Positions 18,092 through 27,301 of a stretch of 64,000 nt of DNA are shown in pieces. Origin of the DNA: Nocardia anaemiae NBRC 100462. GTDB taxonomy: Bacteria; Actinomycetota; Actinomycetes; Mycobacteriales; Mycobacteriaceae. The first letter of the stretch is position 1; every line of letters begins with the position of its first letter. The notes beneath the pieces are model-generated. The model saw only the letters and a program-made list of their open reading frames with translations. It was not told the DNA's origin and made no database searches. The stretch lies in NCBI RefSeq assembly GCF_001612725.1, contig NZ_BDAZ01000016.1, positions 1-64,000 of the forward strand, written 5' to 3'. The translations under genes were made by a program, and so were the position numbers.

Positions 18092-19227
18092 GAGCGCACC
18101 ACCGAAAACACCGCGCGCAGATAGGCATTCGCACGATCGGAGCCGATGAGTCCCGGCGCCATCTTGTTCATGGTGTAGGCGAAGGTGACGCGATGATCGA
18201 GATCGTTGACCACGATGGCGCCGCCGAATCCGGCCCACCAGCAGACCTTCCCGTCGGGAACCTCCGGCGCGGTCTGCGCCTGTGGCAGCCCGTAACCGAG
18301 GCCGAAGCGCAGCGGCAGCAGCAGCGCCAGATCCGCGCCGTCGGACTGCTGTTCGAAGATCAAATCAATGGTCTTCTCCGACAACAACCTTCGCCCACCC
18401 AGCTCACCACCGCAGGCGACCAGCGACTGTACCGCCGCCACCGAATGCGCATTGCCGTGCCCGTTCACCGCACCGATCTCGGCCTCCCGCCACGCGGCAC
18501 TATTGGCCTCCGGAATATCGAGCAGCGGACTGGTCAGCGTCTTGACCAGGATGCTGTCCTGGTCGAGCGCGGCCATATCGAATTCCAGCAGCGGCGGCGG
18601 GACGAGCGGTGCGATGCGGTGGTGATTCTCGGGGGCGGTGCCGATATGGAAATCGGCATTCAGCGGTCCGGCGAGCTCCTCGGCGAAAAACTGGCCAAGG
18701 GTGCGGCCGGTAACTCGACGGATCACCTCGCCGATCAGATGTCCGTAGTTCAGCGCGTGATAGCCCGACGCGGTGCCCGGCTCCCACCACGGCGGTTGGG
18801 TCGCCAGCCGTGCGCTCGCCGCCTCGATGTCGTAGATATCGGCCAGCTCGATCGGCCGCTCCCAACCCGAGACACCGGAGGTGTGGCCGAGCAAATGACG
18901 AATCTCGATGTCGCCCTTGCCATTCGCGGCGAATTCCGGCCAATAGTGTGCGACCTTCTGCTGCACATCCAGCTCACCCCGGTCCACCAGCAGCAGCGCC
19001 GACAGCGCGGTCATGGTCTTGCTGATGGAGAAGACATTGACCAGGGTGTCCTCGGTCCACGGCGCGGTCCGCTCGAGATCACGGTGCCCGCCCCAGATAT
19101 CGACGACCGGTTCGCCGTCGACGGTCACGCAGATCGATGCGCCGAGTTCCTCGCCCGAGGCGAGCTGGTTCGCTAATTCCGTTCGCACACCGACGAATTC
19201 GTCCGCGCAGAATCCTGATGTCGTCAT
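18088..19227 (-). CDS. Serine hydrolase of the beta-lactamase fold (esterase EstB-like)
   Basis: A 379-residue protein of the class C beta-lactamase/esterase fold. The nucleophile motif S-x-x-K is SISK in NVFSISKTMTAL, and the second motif Y-x-x-x-N is in YHALNYGHLIGEVIRRVTG. The C-terminal WWAGFGGAIVVNDLDHRVTFAYTMNKM is typical of the esterase/lipase subgroup (LipL/EstB-like) rather than true beta-lactamases. No signal peptide is seen, so it is cytoplasmic. In context it should cleave an ester made by oxygenation. ATG 19227 follows GAGGGTCA and starts 10 bases after the monooxygenase stop. Confidence 0.9.
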   Translation of the reverse strand: MTTSGFCADEFVGVRTELANQLASGEELGASICVTVDGEPVVDIWGGHRDLERTAPWTEDTLVNVFSISKTMTALSALLLVDRGELDVQQKVAHYWPEFAANGKGDIEIRHLLGHTSGVSGWERPIELADIYDIEAASARLATQPPWWEPGTASGYHALNYGHLIGEVIRRVTGRTLGQFFAEELAGPLNADFHIGTAPENHHRIAPLVPPPLLEFDMAALDQDSILVKTLTSPLLDIPEANSAAWREAEIGAVNGHGNAHSVAAVQSLVACGGELGGRRLLSEKTIDLIFEQQSDGADLALLLPLRFGLGYGLPQAQTAPEVPDGKVCWWAGFGGAIVVNDLDHRVTFAYTMNKMAPGLIGSDRANAYLRAVFSVVRS

Positions 19228-19237
19228 CGGGTGACCC

Positions 19238-20605
19238 TCACGCGTTCTCGAGCACTCTGGCGGGCACCGGCAGGGCATTGCCCGCGGCGGCGGCGCGCTT
19301 CGCGCCCCTTGCCATTTCCCGGTTCATATCGCGCACATAAGGCTCGAACTCGACCTGGATGGTGTGCCGTGGCGAGTGGTAATACCGTCCGGTGCGGCGC
19401 TGTTCGGCCGCCGCGATCTCGGCATTCATCTGCTCCTCCGACGGCGGCAGGTATTTGCCCGTCAGATATGCCGCGACCAACTTGCTCTGCTGTTCGGCGA
19501 AATTCACCAGCGTCGGCAGCGGTTGGGCCAGACCGAGATAGAACAGATTGTCCACACCCGGCTTGATCATCTGCTTGAACAGCGGGATGCGATTCTGCTC
19601 GTCCGGCACCAGCCGCGGATCGGAGAAGAACGGGAAGCTGATGTGATAGCCGGTGGCGCAGACGATGACGTCCACCTCCTCGGTGCTGCCGTCGGCGAAG
19701 CGCACCCGCGGCCCCTCCAGCGCGGTAATGGCCGGTTTGAAGGCGATATCGCCGCAGCCCGCGCGGTGCAGGAACTCCTCACTTGCCGATGGATGCGCCT
19801 CGAACGGTTTGTGATCCGGTTTCGGCAATCCGTAGAACTCCATATCGCCGCGGAACTTGCGCACGAAGCGCTGCTTGAGCTTCAGGCTGACCTTGCGCGG
19901 AATCCACGGCGGCACACTCTGCTTGTCGCCGACCTTGCCGTTCACATACTTCGGCAGCACCCAGACCCCGCGGCGCGCGGAAACGATGAGCTTCTCGGCG
20001 ACGAAGCGCTGCGACAATTCCGAGGCGATATCCAGGCCGGAGTTGCCCATGCCGACCACCACGATCTTCTTACCGCGCATATCCACCGGATCGAACGGAT
20101 CGTTGTAGGCATGGCTGTGCATCAGCACACCGTCGAATTCGCCGGGATAGTCCGGGACGCGCGGATCCCAGTGGTGGCCGTTGCAGACGATCAGCGCGTC
20201 GTAGGCCCGGGTGCGGCCATCGCTCGCGGTGACCAGCCAGCTGCCGTCGTCCTGCCGCTCGGCCGCGGTGACCTTGGTATTGAACAGGATCTTGTCGCGG
20301 AAGCCGAAATGGTCGACGTAATCCTTGAAGTACTGGAACAGCTGCGAATGGTGCGGGAAGTCGGGCCATTCCGCGGGCGCCGGATAATCCTCGAAGGCGA
20401 GCCGGAACTTGCTGGTATCGATATGCAGCGACTGGTAGCAGGCCGACATGCCGTTGGGATTCTTGAAATACCAATTGCCGCCGACCTCATCGCTCGCCTC
20501 GAAGACCTCGAAGGGAATATCGAAGTCCTGCAGGCGTTTTGCGGCGGTGATTCCGGAGGGGCCCGCGCCGATGACGCATACCCGGGGCAGATTGCTGTGA
20601 GTCAA
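19238..20605 (-). CDS. Flavin-containing monooxygenase (MymA-like)
   Basis: A 455-residue FAD/NADPH monooxygenase. It has the FAD-binding GAGPSG, the GNW/Y motif (VGGNWYF), the FMO fingerprint F-x-G-x-x-x-H-x-x-x-Y (FDGVLMHSHAY), the NADPH-binding GMGNSG and the late CATGYHISFPF. Such enzymes add oxygen to N or S, or act as Baeyer-Villiger enzymes. I take TTG 20605 as the start because GAGGA lies 8 bases upstream and the protein then begins just before the FAD motif; longer in-frame starts lack this. First gene of the five-gene operon, divergent from the TetR gene. Confidence 0.92.
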   Translation of the reverse strand: MTHSNLPRVCVIGAGPSGITAAKRLQDFDIPFEVFEASDEVGGNWYFKNPNGMSACYQSLHIDTSKFRLAFEDYPAPAEWPDFPHHSQLFQYFKDYVDHFGFRDKILFNTKVTAAERQDDGSWLVTASDGRTRAYDALIVCNGHHWDPRVPDYPGEFDGVLMHSHAYNDPFDPVDMRGKKIVVVGMGNSGLDIASELSQRFVAEKLIVSARRGVWVLPKYVNGKVGDKQSVPPWIPRKVSLKLKQRFVRKFRGDMEFYGLPKPDHKPFEAHPSASEEFLHRAGCGDIAFKPAITALEGPRVRFADGSTEEVDVIVCATGYHISFPFFSDPRLVPDEQNRIPLFKQMIKPGVDNLFYLGLAQPLPTLVNFAEQQSKLVAAYLTGKYLPPSEEQMNAEIAAAEQRRTGRYYHSPRHTIQVEFEPYVRDMNREMARGAKRAAAAGNALPVPARVLENA

Positions 20606-20721
20606 TTCCGTAGTCCTCGTCCGAAGGATTGCCGTCACCTGGGCGGCACCGGATCCGGTGCGGCGAACCATCCCGCGCCGCCTGCGGCACGTGGAGTGAC
20701 GTAGGCAACAAATTAGCACTG

Positions 20722-20740
20722 ACTAGACGAAGTGTCTAGT
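20722..20740. promoter_or_regulatory. Palindromic operator in the FMO/TetR divergent region
   Basis: ACTAGAC (20722-20728) and GTCTAGT (20734-20740) form an inverted repeat with a 5-base spacer, size and form typical of TetR operators. It ends 7 bases before the likely ATG of the TetR gene and lies about 117 bases upstream of the monooxygenase start. The simplest reading is that the TetR protein represses itself and the five-gene operon. Confidence 0.7.
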
Positions 20741-20747
20741 GAATGAC

Positions 20748-21380
20748 ATGATGTCTACCATGCCGACCAAGTCGAATCCGCCCGGACTGAGCCTGCGCGA
20801 CGAACAGAAGCTGCAGACCCGCGCCAGACTGATCGACGGCGCCAAGGCGCTGTTCATCGAACGCGGTTATGCGGCGGTGCGGGTCGACGACATCGCCGCC
20901 GCCGTCGGGTGCAGCCGCGCCACCTTCTACCTGCACTTCAGCGGCAAGCTCGAGATCCTGCGCGCCATTGCCGAGCAGAGCACCGCGCCGACCGCACTGC
21001 ACTTCTACGAGGATCTGGACCGGGTGCTCGACACCGGATCCCGCGCGGAATTCGTGGACTGGGTGACCCGCGCCATCGCCTGGTTCCACGAATACAAGGA
21101 CCTGCTGCCCGCCTGGGACGAGGCCACCGCGCTGGAGCCGGAATTCCGCGACATCGCCCGCCGCGGCATCCTGGCCCTGCCCAATGCCATGACCTCCTAT
21201 CTGGCGCGGTGGCCCGAAAGCCGCCGTGACGAGGCCCGGCTACGCGTGGAACTCCTTGTCGCCCAACTGGAACGCTTCTTCACCCGCTGGGCCATGCAGG
21301 GCACCATCGATGTCTCCGCCGACCAGGCCGCCGAAGTCCTCACCGACATCTGGTTCCCGGCTTTGCAAGCCCCCGCCTAG
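20748..21380 (+). CDS. TetR-family transcriptional regulator
   Basis: About 210 residues. The N-terminal DNA-binding domain (RARLIDGAKALFIERGYAAVRVDDIAAAVGCSRATFYLHF) is canonical TetR and the rest is the variable ligand-binding domain, rich in Trp and Phe (FVDWVTRAIAWFHEY), as expected for a hydrophobic ligand. Candidate starts are GTG 20739 and ATG 20748, 20751 and 20760; the first lies inside the palindrome, so I prefer 20748. No ribosome binding site is visible and the message may be leaderless. Probable regulator of the divergent catabolic operon. Its last codons overlap the convergent epoxide hydrolase gene by four bases. Confidence 0.92.
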   Translation: MMSTMPTKSNPPGLSLRDEQKLQTRARLIDGAKALFIERGYAAVRVDDIAAAVGCSRATFYLHFSGKLEILRAIAEQSTAPTALHFYEDLDRVLDTGSRAEFVDWVTRAIAWFHEYKDLLPAWDEATALEPEFRDIARRGILALPNAMTSYLARWPESRRDEARLRVELLVAQLERFFTRWAMQGTIDVSADQAAEVLTDIWFPALQAPA

Positions 21381-22606
21381 CGGCGGCCGCGGAAGGTGCG
21401 GCGCAGGTCCTCGGTCCAGAGGTCCGGGATTTCCCAGGGGATGAAGTGGCCGCCCTGGTCGTGGGCGGTCAGGTTGACGTGGTTGTACCAGGGGCCGCGA
21501 TCGCTGGCGCGGAAGTGCTCGACGCGGTCGGCGGTGCTGACGCCGGGTGGATTCTCGTAGCCGACGAAGGTGATCCCGGTGGGGGCCTCGATGACGGGGT
21601 GGCGGTCGTGCGACGGGGTCCAGGGGTAGCGATTGTTATTGGCGTAGGTGCGGATCGAGGTGCCGATGGAATTTGTGGCCCAGAAGATCATCGCGTGGGT
21701 GAGCAGATCGTCCTTGGTGAAGACGGTTTCGATATCGCCGCCGTCGTCACTCCATTTCATCCAGCGCTGGAGTATCCAGGCGAGCATCCCCGCGGGTGAA
21801 TCGGACAGGCCGAAGGCCAGGGTGCTCGGTTCGAGGACGTGCGCCGCGAGGTGGACGCCGAAACGGTGCTCCAGCTCGATGATTCGGGCATAGACAGCAT
21901 CGGGCAGGCCGTCCGGAATGGGACGCCCGCCGCTGATATCCCAGGCTCGGTCGCCCTCGAACAATGTCAACTTCTGGCCCGAACCGATGTGGATGGCGTA
22001 CAGCTCATCGGCGTATTTGTGGCCGAGCTGACCGGTGACCATCGCGCCGACATCGCACCCCGCCGCCGCGTACCTGGTGTAGCCGAGGGTTTGGGTCATG
22101 AGGGTGTGCCAGAGGTCGGCGACCTTCCAGAAGTTCATATCCGGATGCTTCGGCAGCGGACTGGAGAAACCGAAACCGGGGAAGGACGGCACGATCACAT
22201 CGAAGGCATCGGCGGGATCGCCGCCATGAGCACCGGGATCGGCGAGCGGATCGATGACCTTGGCCCAGTGCCAGAATGTCCACGGCCAGCCGTGGGTGAG
22301 GATCAGCGGTATCGGATCGGGGCCGACACCGGGTTTGCGTAGGAAATGCACCGGAACGCCATCGACGTCGACCAGGTAGTTGTCATAGGCGTTGATCGCG
22401 GCTTCGGCCTTGCGCCAGTCGAATTCGTGCTGCCAGTATTCGACGAGCTCTTGCAGGTAGCGACGATCTATGCCGTAGTACCCGTCGTCATTGCCCGCAT
22501 CCTCGGGCCAGCGCGTCAGTGCGAGTCGCTGCCGCAGATCGGCGAGCACCGCATCGGGTACGTGAATCGGCGTCGGCTGAAGTGGGAACGGGTCGGCGTG
22601 GCGCAA
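21377..22606 (-). CDS. Epoxide hydrolase (EHN-domain alpha/beta hydrolase)
   Basis: A 409-residue epoxide hydrolase of the microsomal/juvenile-hormone type. The N-terminal EHN domain (ADLRQRLALTRWPED, YLQELVEYWQHEFDWRKAEAAINAY) is followed by the fold with the oxyanion HGWPWTFWHW, the nucleophile Asp in AAGCDVGAMVTGQLGHKYAD and the late catalytic His in AHDQGGHFIPWE. It opens epoxides to diols. The start is TTG 22606 with AGGAGAG upstream. It is convergent with the TetR gene and is not part of its operon, though a role in the same catabolism is possible. Confidence 0.92.
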   Translation of the reverse strand: MRHADPFPLQPTPIHVPDAVLADLRQRLALTRWPEDAGNDDGYYGIDRRYLQELVEYWQHEFDWRKAEAAINAYDNYLVDVDGVPVHFLRKPGVGPDPIPLILTHGWPWTFWHWAKVIDPLADPGAHGGDPADAFDVIVPSFPGFGFSSPLPKHPDMNFWKVADLWHTLMTQTLGYTRYAAAGCDVGAMVTGQLGHKYADELYAIHIGSGQKLTLFEGDRAWDISGGRPIPDGLPDAVYARIIELEHRFGVHLAAHVLEPSTLAFGLSDSPAGMLAWILQRWMKWSDDGGDIETVFTKDDLLTHAMIFWATNSIGTSIRTYANNNRYPWTPSHDRHPVIEAPTGITFVGYENPPGVSTADRVEHFRASDRGPWYNHVNLTAHDQGGHFIPWEIPDLWTEDLRRTFRGRR

Positions 22607-22679
22607 TGCTCTCTCCTACAACCGCTTCGCGAATCTCGGATGCCCCGACCGTAACACCGGCGAAATCGCGAGCGGAAAG

Positions 22680-22934
22680 TCACGCCTCGGGCGGTGCGTC
22701 CTTATCGGGCGCCTCGGCATCCACCTTGGTCGGCACCGCGACCGGCCGCAACAACACCCAAGCCAGGAACGCGACCGCCACCGCTCCCATCCCGAGACCA
22801 GCCCAGATATTCACATTCACCCCGCCGGTCTTGGCCTCCTCGGCACCGGTGTCGTGCACCAGCCCGGTCACGACCAGAATGACGGCGTAACTGCCGAGCA
22901 GCGCGCCGACAATGGTGCGGATATCGAAAAGCAT
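22680..22934 (-). CDS. Small two-helix membrane protein beside a Na+ symporter
   Basis: An 84-residue protein with two predicted membrane helices (IVGALLGSYAVILVVTGLV and IWAGLGMGAVAVAFLAWVLL), and a polar acidic tail. It begins 12 bases after the stop of the symporter gene and reads as the third member of that group. Short hydrophobic partners next to SSS-family symporters are common in actinobacteria, but their function is not established. ATG 22934 has GGAGG upstream. I do not recognise a named family. Confidence 0.75.
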   Translation of the reverse strand: MLFDIRTIVGALLGSYAVILVVTGLVHDTGAEEAKTGGVNVNIWAGLGMGAVAVAFLAWVLLRPVAVPTKVDAEAPDKDAPPEA

Positions 22935-22946
22935 CGACTGGCCTCC

Positions 22947-24689
22947 TTATCCGACGATGATATTCAGTGCGATGACCAGGATCAGCGCGATCCCGGCGAG
23001 CAGCACCGGCCGTTGATACCAGGGCAGATTCGCCTCGTCCGGATCGTGGCGCAGTCGCTTCGGCGTCTCCGAATACACCAGCCCGACCAGCTCGGCAGCC
23101 GGTTTCGACCGCGTCACCTGGGTGACCGCGACGCTGACGACGATATCCACCACGAATGCCACACCGGCCGCGACGAAACTCGAACCCTGACCGGACAATT
23201 CGAAGACATCGGTCTTGTGCAGGATGAAAATTACAATGGCCGAGGCGGTTCCGAAGACCAGCCCCATCCAACCCGCCGTCGGCGTCATCCGCTTCCAGAA
23301 CATGCCGAGAATGAAGGTCGCGAAAAGCGGTGCGTTGAAGAAGCTGAACAGCGTCTGCAGATAATCCATCATATTGCTGAAATTGCTTGCGATGAAGGCG
23401 GTTCCGATCGCCGCGACGGTAGCGCCGACCGTGGCAAGGCGACCGACGTTCAGGTAATACCCGTCCGGCCGGTCCCGCCGCACATACTGTTGCCACAGGT
23501 CATAGCTGAACACGGTATTGAAGGCGGAGATATTGGCAGCCATACCCGCCATGAATGCCGCGAGCAATCCGGCGAGCCCGACGCCGAGCAGCCCGTTCGG
23601 CAGCACGTCCTTCATCAGATACAGCAGCGCCTGGTTGTAGGTGACATCACCGGAGTAGTTCGGATCGGCCGTCACCGCCGCCTTGTACTCGCTCATCTGC
23701 GGCACCAGTACCGCGCTGATCATGCCGGGAATCACCACGATCAACGGAATGAACATCTTCGGATACGCGCCGATGATCGGCGTGCGTCGGGCGGCGGAAA
23801 TGGAATGCGTCGCCAGCGCGCGCTGCACCTCGACGAAGTTGGTGGTCCAGTAACCGAACGAGAGCACGAATCCGAGCCCGAAGACAATGCCGACCACCGA
23901 AAGGAAGTCGTCGGAGAACCCGCTGAGCGCATTGCCCGGCCAGGAATCCAACTGCGCGCCACCGCCGGGCGATGCGCTCACCTTGTCGCGCAGCCCATCC
24001 CAGCCACCGGCCTTGTGCAGGCCGACCAGCGTCAGCGGCAACAGCGCGGCGACGATCACGAAGAACTGCAACACCTCGTTGTAGATCGCCGCGGACAATC
24101 CACCGAGGGTGATATAGGAAAGCACGATGGCCGCGGCGACGATCACCGAAACCCATAGCGGCCAACCCAGCAGCACATTCAGAATCGAACCGAGCAGATA
24201 CAGATTCACCCCGGCAATGAGCACCTGCGCGATCGCGAAGCTCAACGCGTTCACCAGATGTGCGCCGGTACCGAAGCGCCGCCGCATGAATTCCGGCACA
24301 CTGCGCACCTTGGAGCCGTAGTAGAACGGCATCATCACCACGCCGAGGAACAGCATGGCGGGCACCGCGCCGATCCAGAAATAGTGGAAGGTGGGGAAGC
24401 CGTATTCGGCGCCATTGGCCGACATGCCCATGATCTCGACCGCGCCCAGATTCGCGGAGATGAAGGCGAGGCCGGTAACCCAGGCGGGCAGCGAACGTCC
24501 GGACAGGAAGAAATCGATACTGGACGAGACCCGCTGTCTGGCCAGCAGACCGATGCCTAGTACGAACACGAAATACAGTGCTACCAGCGCATAGTCGACG
24601 GGCTGCGCGTCCAGGCGCAGGGTCGTCTCGGCTTGTACCGATACGGCATTCAGCGCCGATGGGAAAGCGGTCGAATCGGCAAGCGGCAC
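22947..24689 (-). CDS. Sodium:solute symporter (SSS/SGLT family), probable sugar carrier
   Basis: A 580-residue transporter with about 14 membrane helices. The early FFLSGRSLPAWVTGLAFISANLGAVEIMG (given here as two joined motifs), AEYGFPTFHYFWIGAVPAML and the GYWTTNFVEVQRALA segment are those of the SGLT-like branch that carries sugars with Na+. GTG 24689 has GGAGGG 9 bases upstream; a longer frame from 24767 runs through the hairpin and is less likely. The galactokinase gene just upstream suggests galactose or a related hexose as substrate. That link is inference from position. Confidence 0.9.
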   Translation of the reverse strand: MPLADSTAFPSALNAVSVQAETTLRLDAQPVDYALVALYFVFVLGIGLLARQRVSSSIDFFLSGRSLPAWVTGLAFISANLGAVEIMGMSANGAEYGFPTFHYFWIGAVPAMLFLGVVMMPFYYGSKVRSVPEFMRRRFGTGAHLVNALSFAIAQVLIAGVNLYLLGSILNVLLGWPLWVSVIVAAAIVLSYITLGGLSAAIYNEVLQFFVIVAALLPLTLVGLHKAGGWDGLRDKVSASPGGGAQLDSWPGNALSGFSDDFLSVVGIVFGLGFVLSFGYWTTNFVEVQRALATHSISAARRTPIIGAYPKMFIPLIVVIPGMISAVLVPQMSEYKAAVTADPNYSGDVTYNQALLYLMKDVLPNGLLGVGLAGLLAAFMAGMAANISAFNTVFSYDLWQQYVRRDRPDGYYLNVGRLATVGATVAAIGTAFIASNFSNMMDYLQTLFSFFNAPLFATFILGMFWKRMTPTAGWMGLVFGTASAIVIFILHKTDVFELSGQGSSFVAAGVAFVVDIVVSVAVTQVTRSKPAAELVGLVYSETPKRLRHDPDEANLPWYQRPVLLAGIALILVIALNIIVG

Positions 24690-24736
24690 AGCGGCGTCCC
24701 TCCAGGCGATGAAACCGGGCGTCTCGCGTTCTACTT

Positions 24737-24774
24737 TGCGTGATTGTGCCGTACCCGCGCGGCACAATCACGCA
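24737..24774. promoter_or_regulatory. 15-bp perfect inverted repeat between galK and the symporter gene
   Basis: TGCGTGATTGTGCCG (24737-24751) and its exact reverse complement (24760-24774) flank an 8-base loop. It lies 19 bases past the galK stop and 48 bases before the symporter start. There is no U-tract. It could stop galK transcripts, act as an operator for the symporter gene, or do both by attenuation. Confidence 0.6.
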
Positions 24775-24792
24775 CAAAAGCTGGACAGTTGG

Positions 24793-25908
<1,116 letters not shown>

Positions 25909-26102
25909 GAATTTCCTCACTTCGTCGCATTGCCACGCCCACGCACCTCATCCCAGCAACCCTGGGCACCACACCCTACGAGACACGCCGCCGGAGCACG
26001 TCTTTCGGCCCGCGCGGATGCGTGATCGATCGTCTTGACGCACAGTCGAATTTGACGCAATACCGGCCTAAAAAATCCGGCCGATGGTTTCGGGAGGGCA
26101 TT

Positions 26103-26693
26103 ATGATTCTGACAACCCCACGCGGCGGCCTACTCGGGCTGCAGTGGATCGATCGACTACTCCCGCCCATGGGCAGGCCGGATCGCGGCGATCAGCGTGA
26201 CTCCGGAGCTCCACTGACGATCGAGATCGGCGCGGCGACGGGGGTTGGCCCGACTGCTATGTCGGCCTTCGATGCGGCACTGCGTGACCTGGGAGTAGGT
26301 GATGCCAACTTGATCCGCCTGTCATCGGTCATCCCACCGCGCGCCGTCCTGGCTCGCACCACCCGCGCGCGCAAGCCGATTCGCTGGGGCGATCGGCTCT
26401 ACTGCGTCTACGCCGCGCAGCATGCGAATGCGGTGGGCGAGCGCGCGGGCGCGGGCATCGGTTGGGTGCTGCGCGAGGACGGTTCCGGCGCCGGGCTTTT
26501 CGTCGAGCACGAGGCCGAGACGGCCACGCAGGTCGCGAGGTTGATTCGCGCGAGTTTGACCGATATGACCCGGAACCGGCCGCAGCGTTTCGGGCCGATC
26601 CAGCTGTGCACCACCGAAGCCCGCTCCGATGGCACGCCGACCTGCGCACTGGTGCTCGCGGCGTACCACACGACACCGTGGGGACGACCATGA
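26103..26693 (+). CDS. Pyruvoyl-dependent arginine decarboxylase
   Basis: A 196-residue proenzyme that should convert arginine to agmatine. The family core is visible as SAFDAALRDLGVGDANLIRLSSVIPP (two adjoining motifs). Self-cleavage should occur between S74 and S75 in RLSSV, turning S75 into the pyruvoyl cofactor of the larger chain. The C-terminal part contains VYAAQHAN and a Glu-rich stretch in the usual place. ATG 26103 has GGGAGG upstream. First gene of a tight three-gene operon: its stop overlaps the next ATG by four bases. No agmatine deiminase or ureohydrolase is nearby, so the fate of agmatine is open. Confidence 0.88.
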   Translation: MILTTPRGGLLGLQWIDRLLPPMGRPDRGDQRDSGAPLTIEIGAATGVGPTAMSAFDAALRDLGVGDANLIRLSSVIPPRAVLARTTRARKPIRWGDRLYCVYAAQHANAVGERAGAGIGWVLREDGSGAGLFVEHEAETATQVARLIRASLTDMTRNRPQRFGPIQLCTTEARSDGTPTCALVLAAYHTTPWGRP

Positions 26694-27301
26694 CAGCACT
26701 GCGCAGCGATTCGATGGGGCGGGCGACACTGCCCGAACTCACGGTCACCATCGAATCGACCATTCCGGACGACCGGATCGACATGTTCCACCTGCTGTAC
26801 GAGGAGGCCTTCGGACCCCTGCGCACCAAGGCCATTGCCAGACAGGTGCTGCACCGGTCGGAATTCCGCGCGGAGATGATCGACCCGCGGGTGGTCAAAC
26901 ATGTGGCGCGCACCGCGACCGGCGAACCCATCGGGGTGACGACTTTGACCAAACATCTCGAGACCGTCCCGTGGATCAGTCCGGAGTATTTCGCCGCCCG
27001 CTATCCCGAACATGCGGCGCGTGATGCGATCTACTACGCGGGTTTCACCCTTGTTGCGCCAAGTGCCCGACAAGGGGCCGCATTCCATGCCATGATCAAA
27101 TCAGTTGTCCAGGTATTGGTGGCCGAGCGCGCGGCGGTCGGTTGGGACATCTGCTCGTATAACAACACTCGGTTTTCCTTCGCCGACAGCATTCGAGCGG
27201 TGCTCGATGAGCAGGAGGCGGACGTCGAAGTCGCGGTAGAGGATTCCCAAACCTACTACGCGGCGCGGTTCACTGGGGATGGAGCGACCAAGGGGGGCTG
27301 A
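26690..27301 (+). CDS. GNAT-like (N-acyltransferase fold) protein of unknown substrate
   Basis: 203 residues. The alternation of strands and helices (FHLLYEEAFGPLRTKAIARQVLHRSEF, then ARTATGEPIGVTTLTKHLETVPWIS, YYAGFTLVAPSARQGAAFHAMI) resembles the acyl-CoA-dependent N-acyltransferase fold, including a degenerate R-x-x-G-x-A-type loop at SARQGAAF. It looks closer to N-acyl-amino-acid or autoinducer-synthase-like members than to classic GNATs. I cannot assign a substrate. Coupled by ATGA to the arginine decarboxylase and by TGATG to the diguanylate cyclase. An agmatine or arginine acyltransferase would fit the context but is a guess. Confidence 0.6.
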   Translation: MTALRSDSMGRATLPELTVTIESTIPDDRIDMFHLLYEEAFGPLRTKAIARQVLHRSEFRAEMIDPRVVKHVARTATGEPIGVTTLTKHLETVPWISPEYFAARYPEHAARDAIYYAGFTLVAPSARQGAAFHAMIKSVVQVLVAERAAVGWDICSYNNTRFSFADSIRAVLDEQEADVEVAVEDSQTYYAARFTGDGATKGG

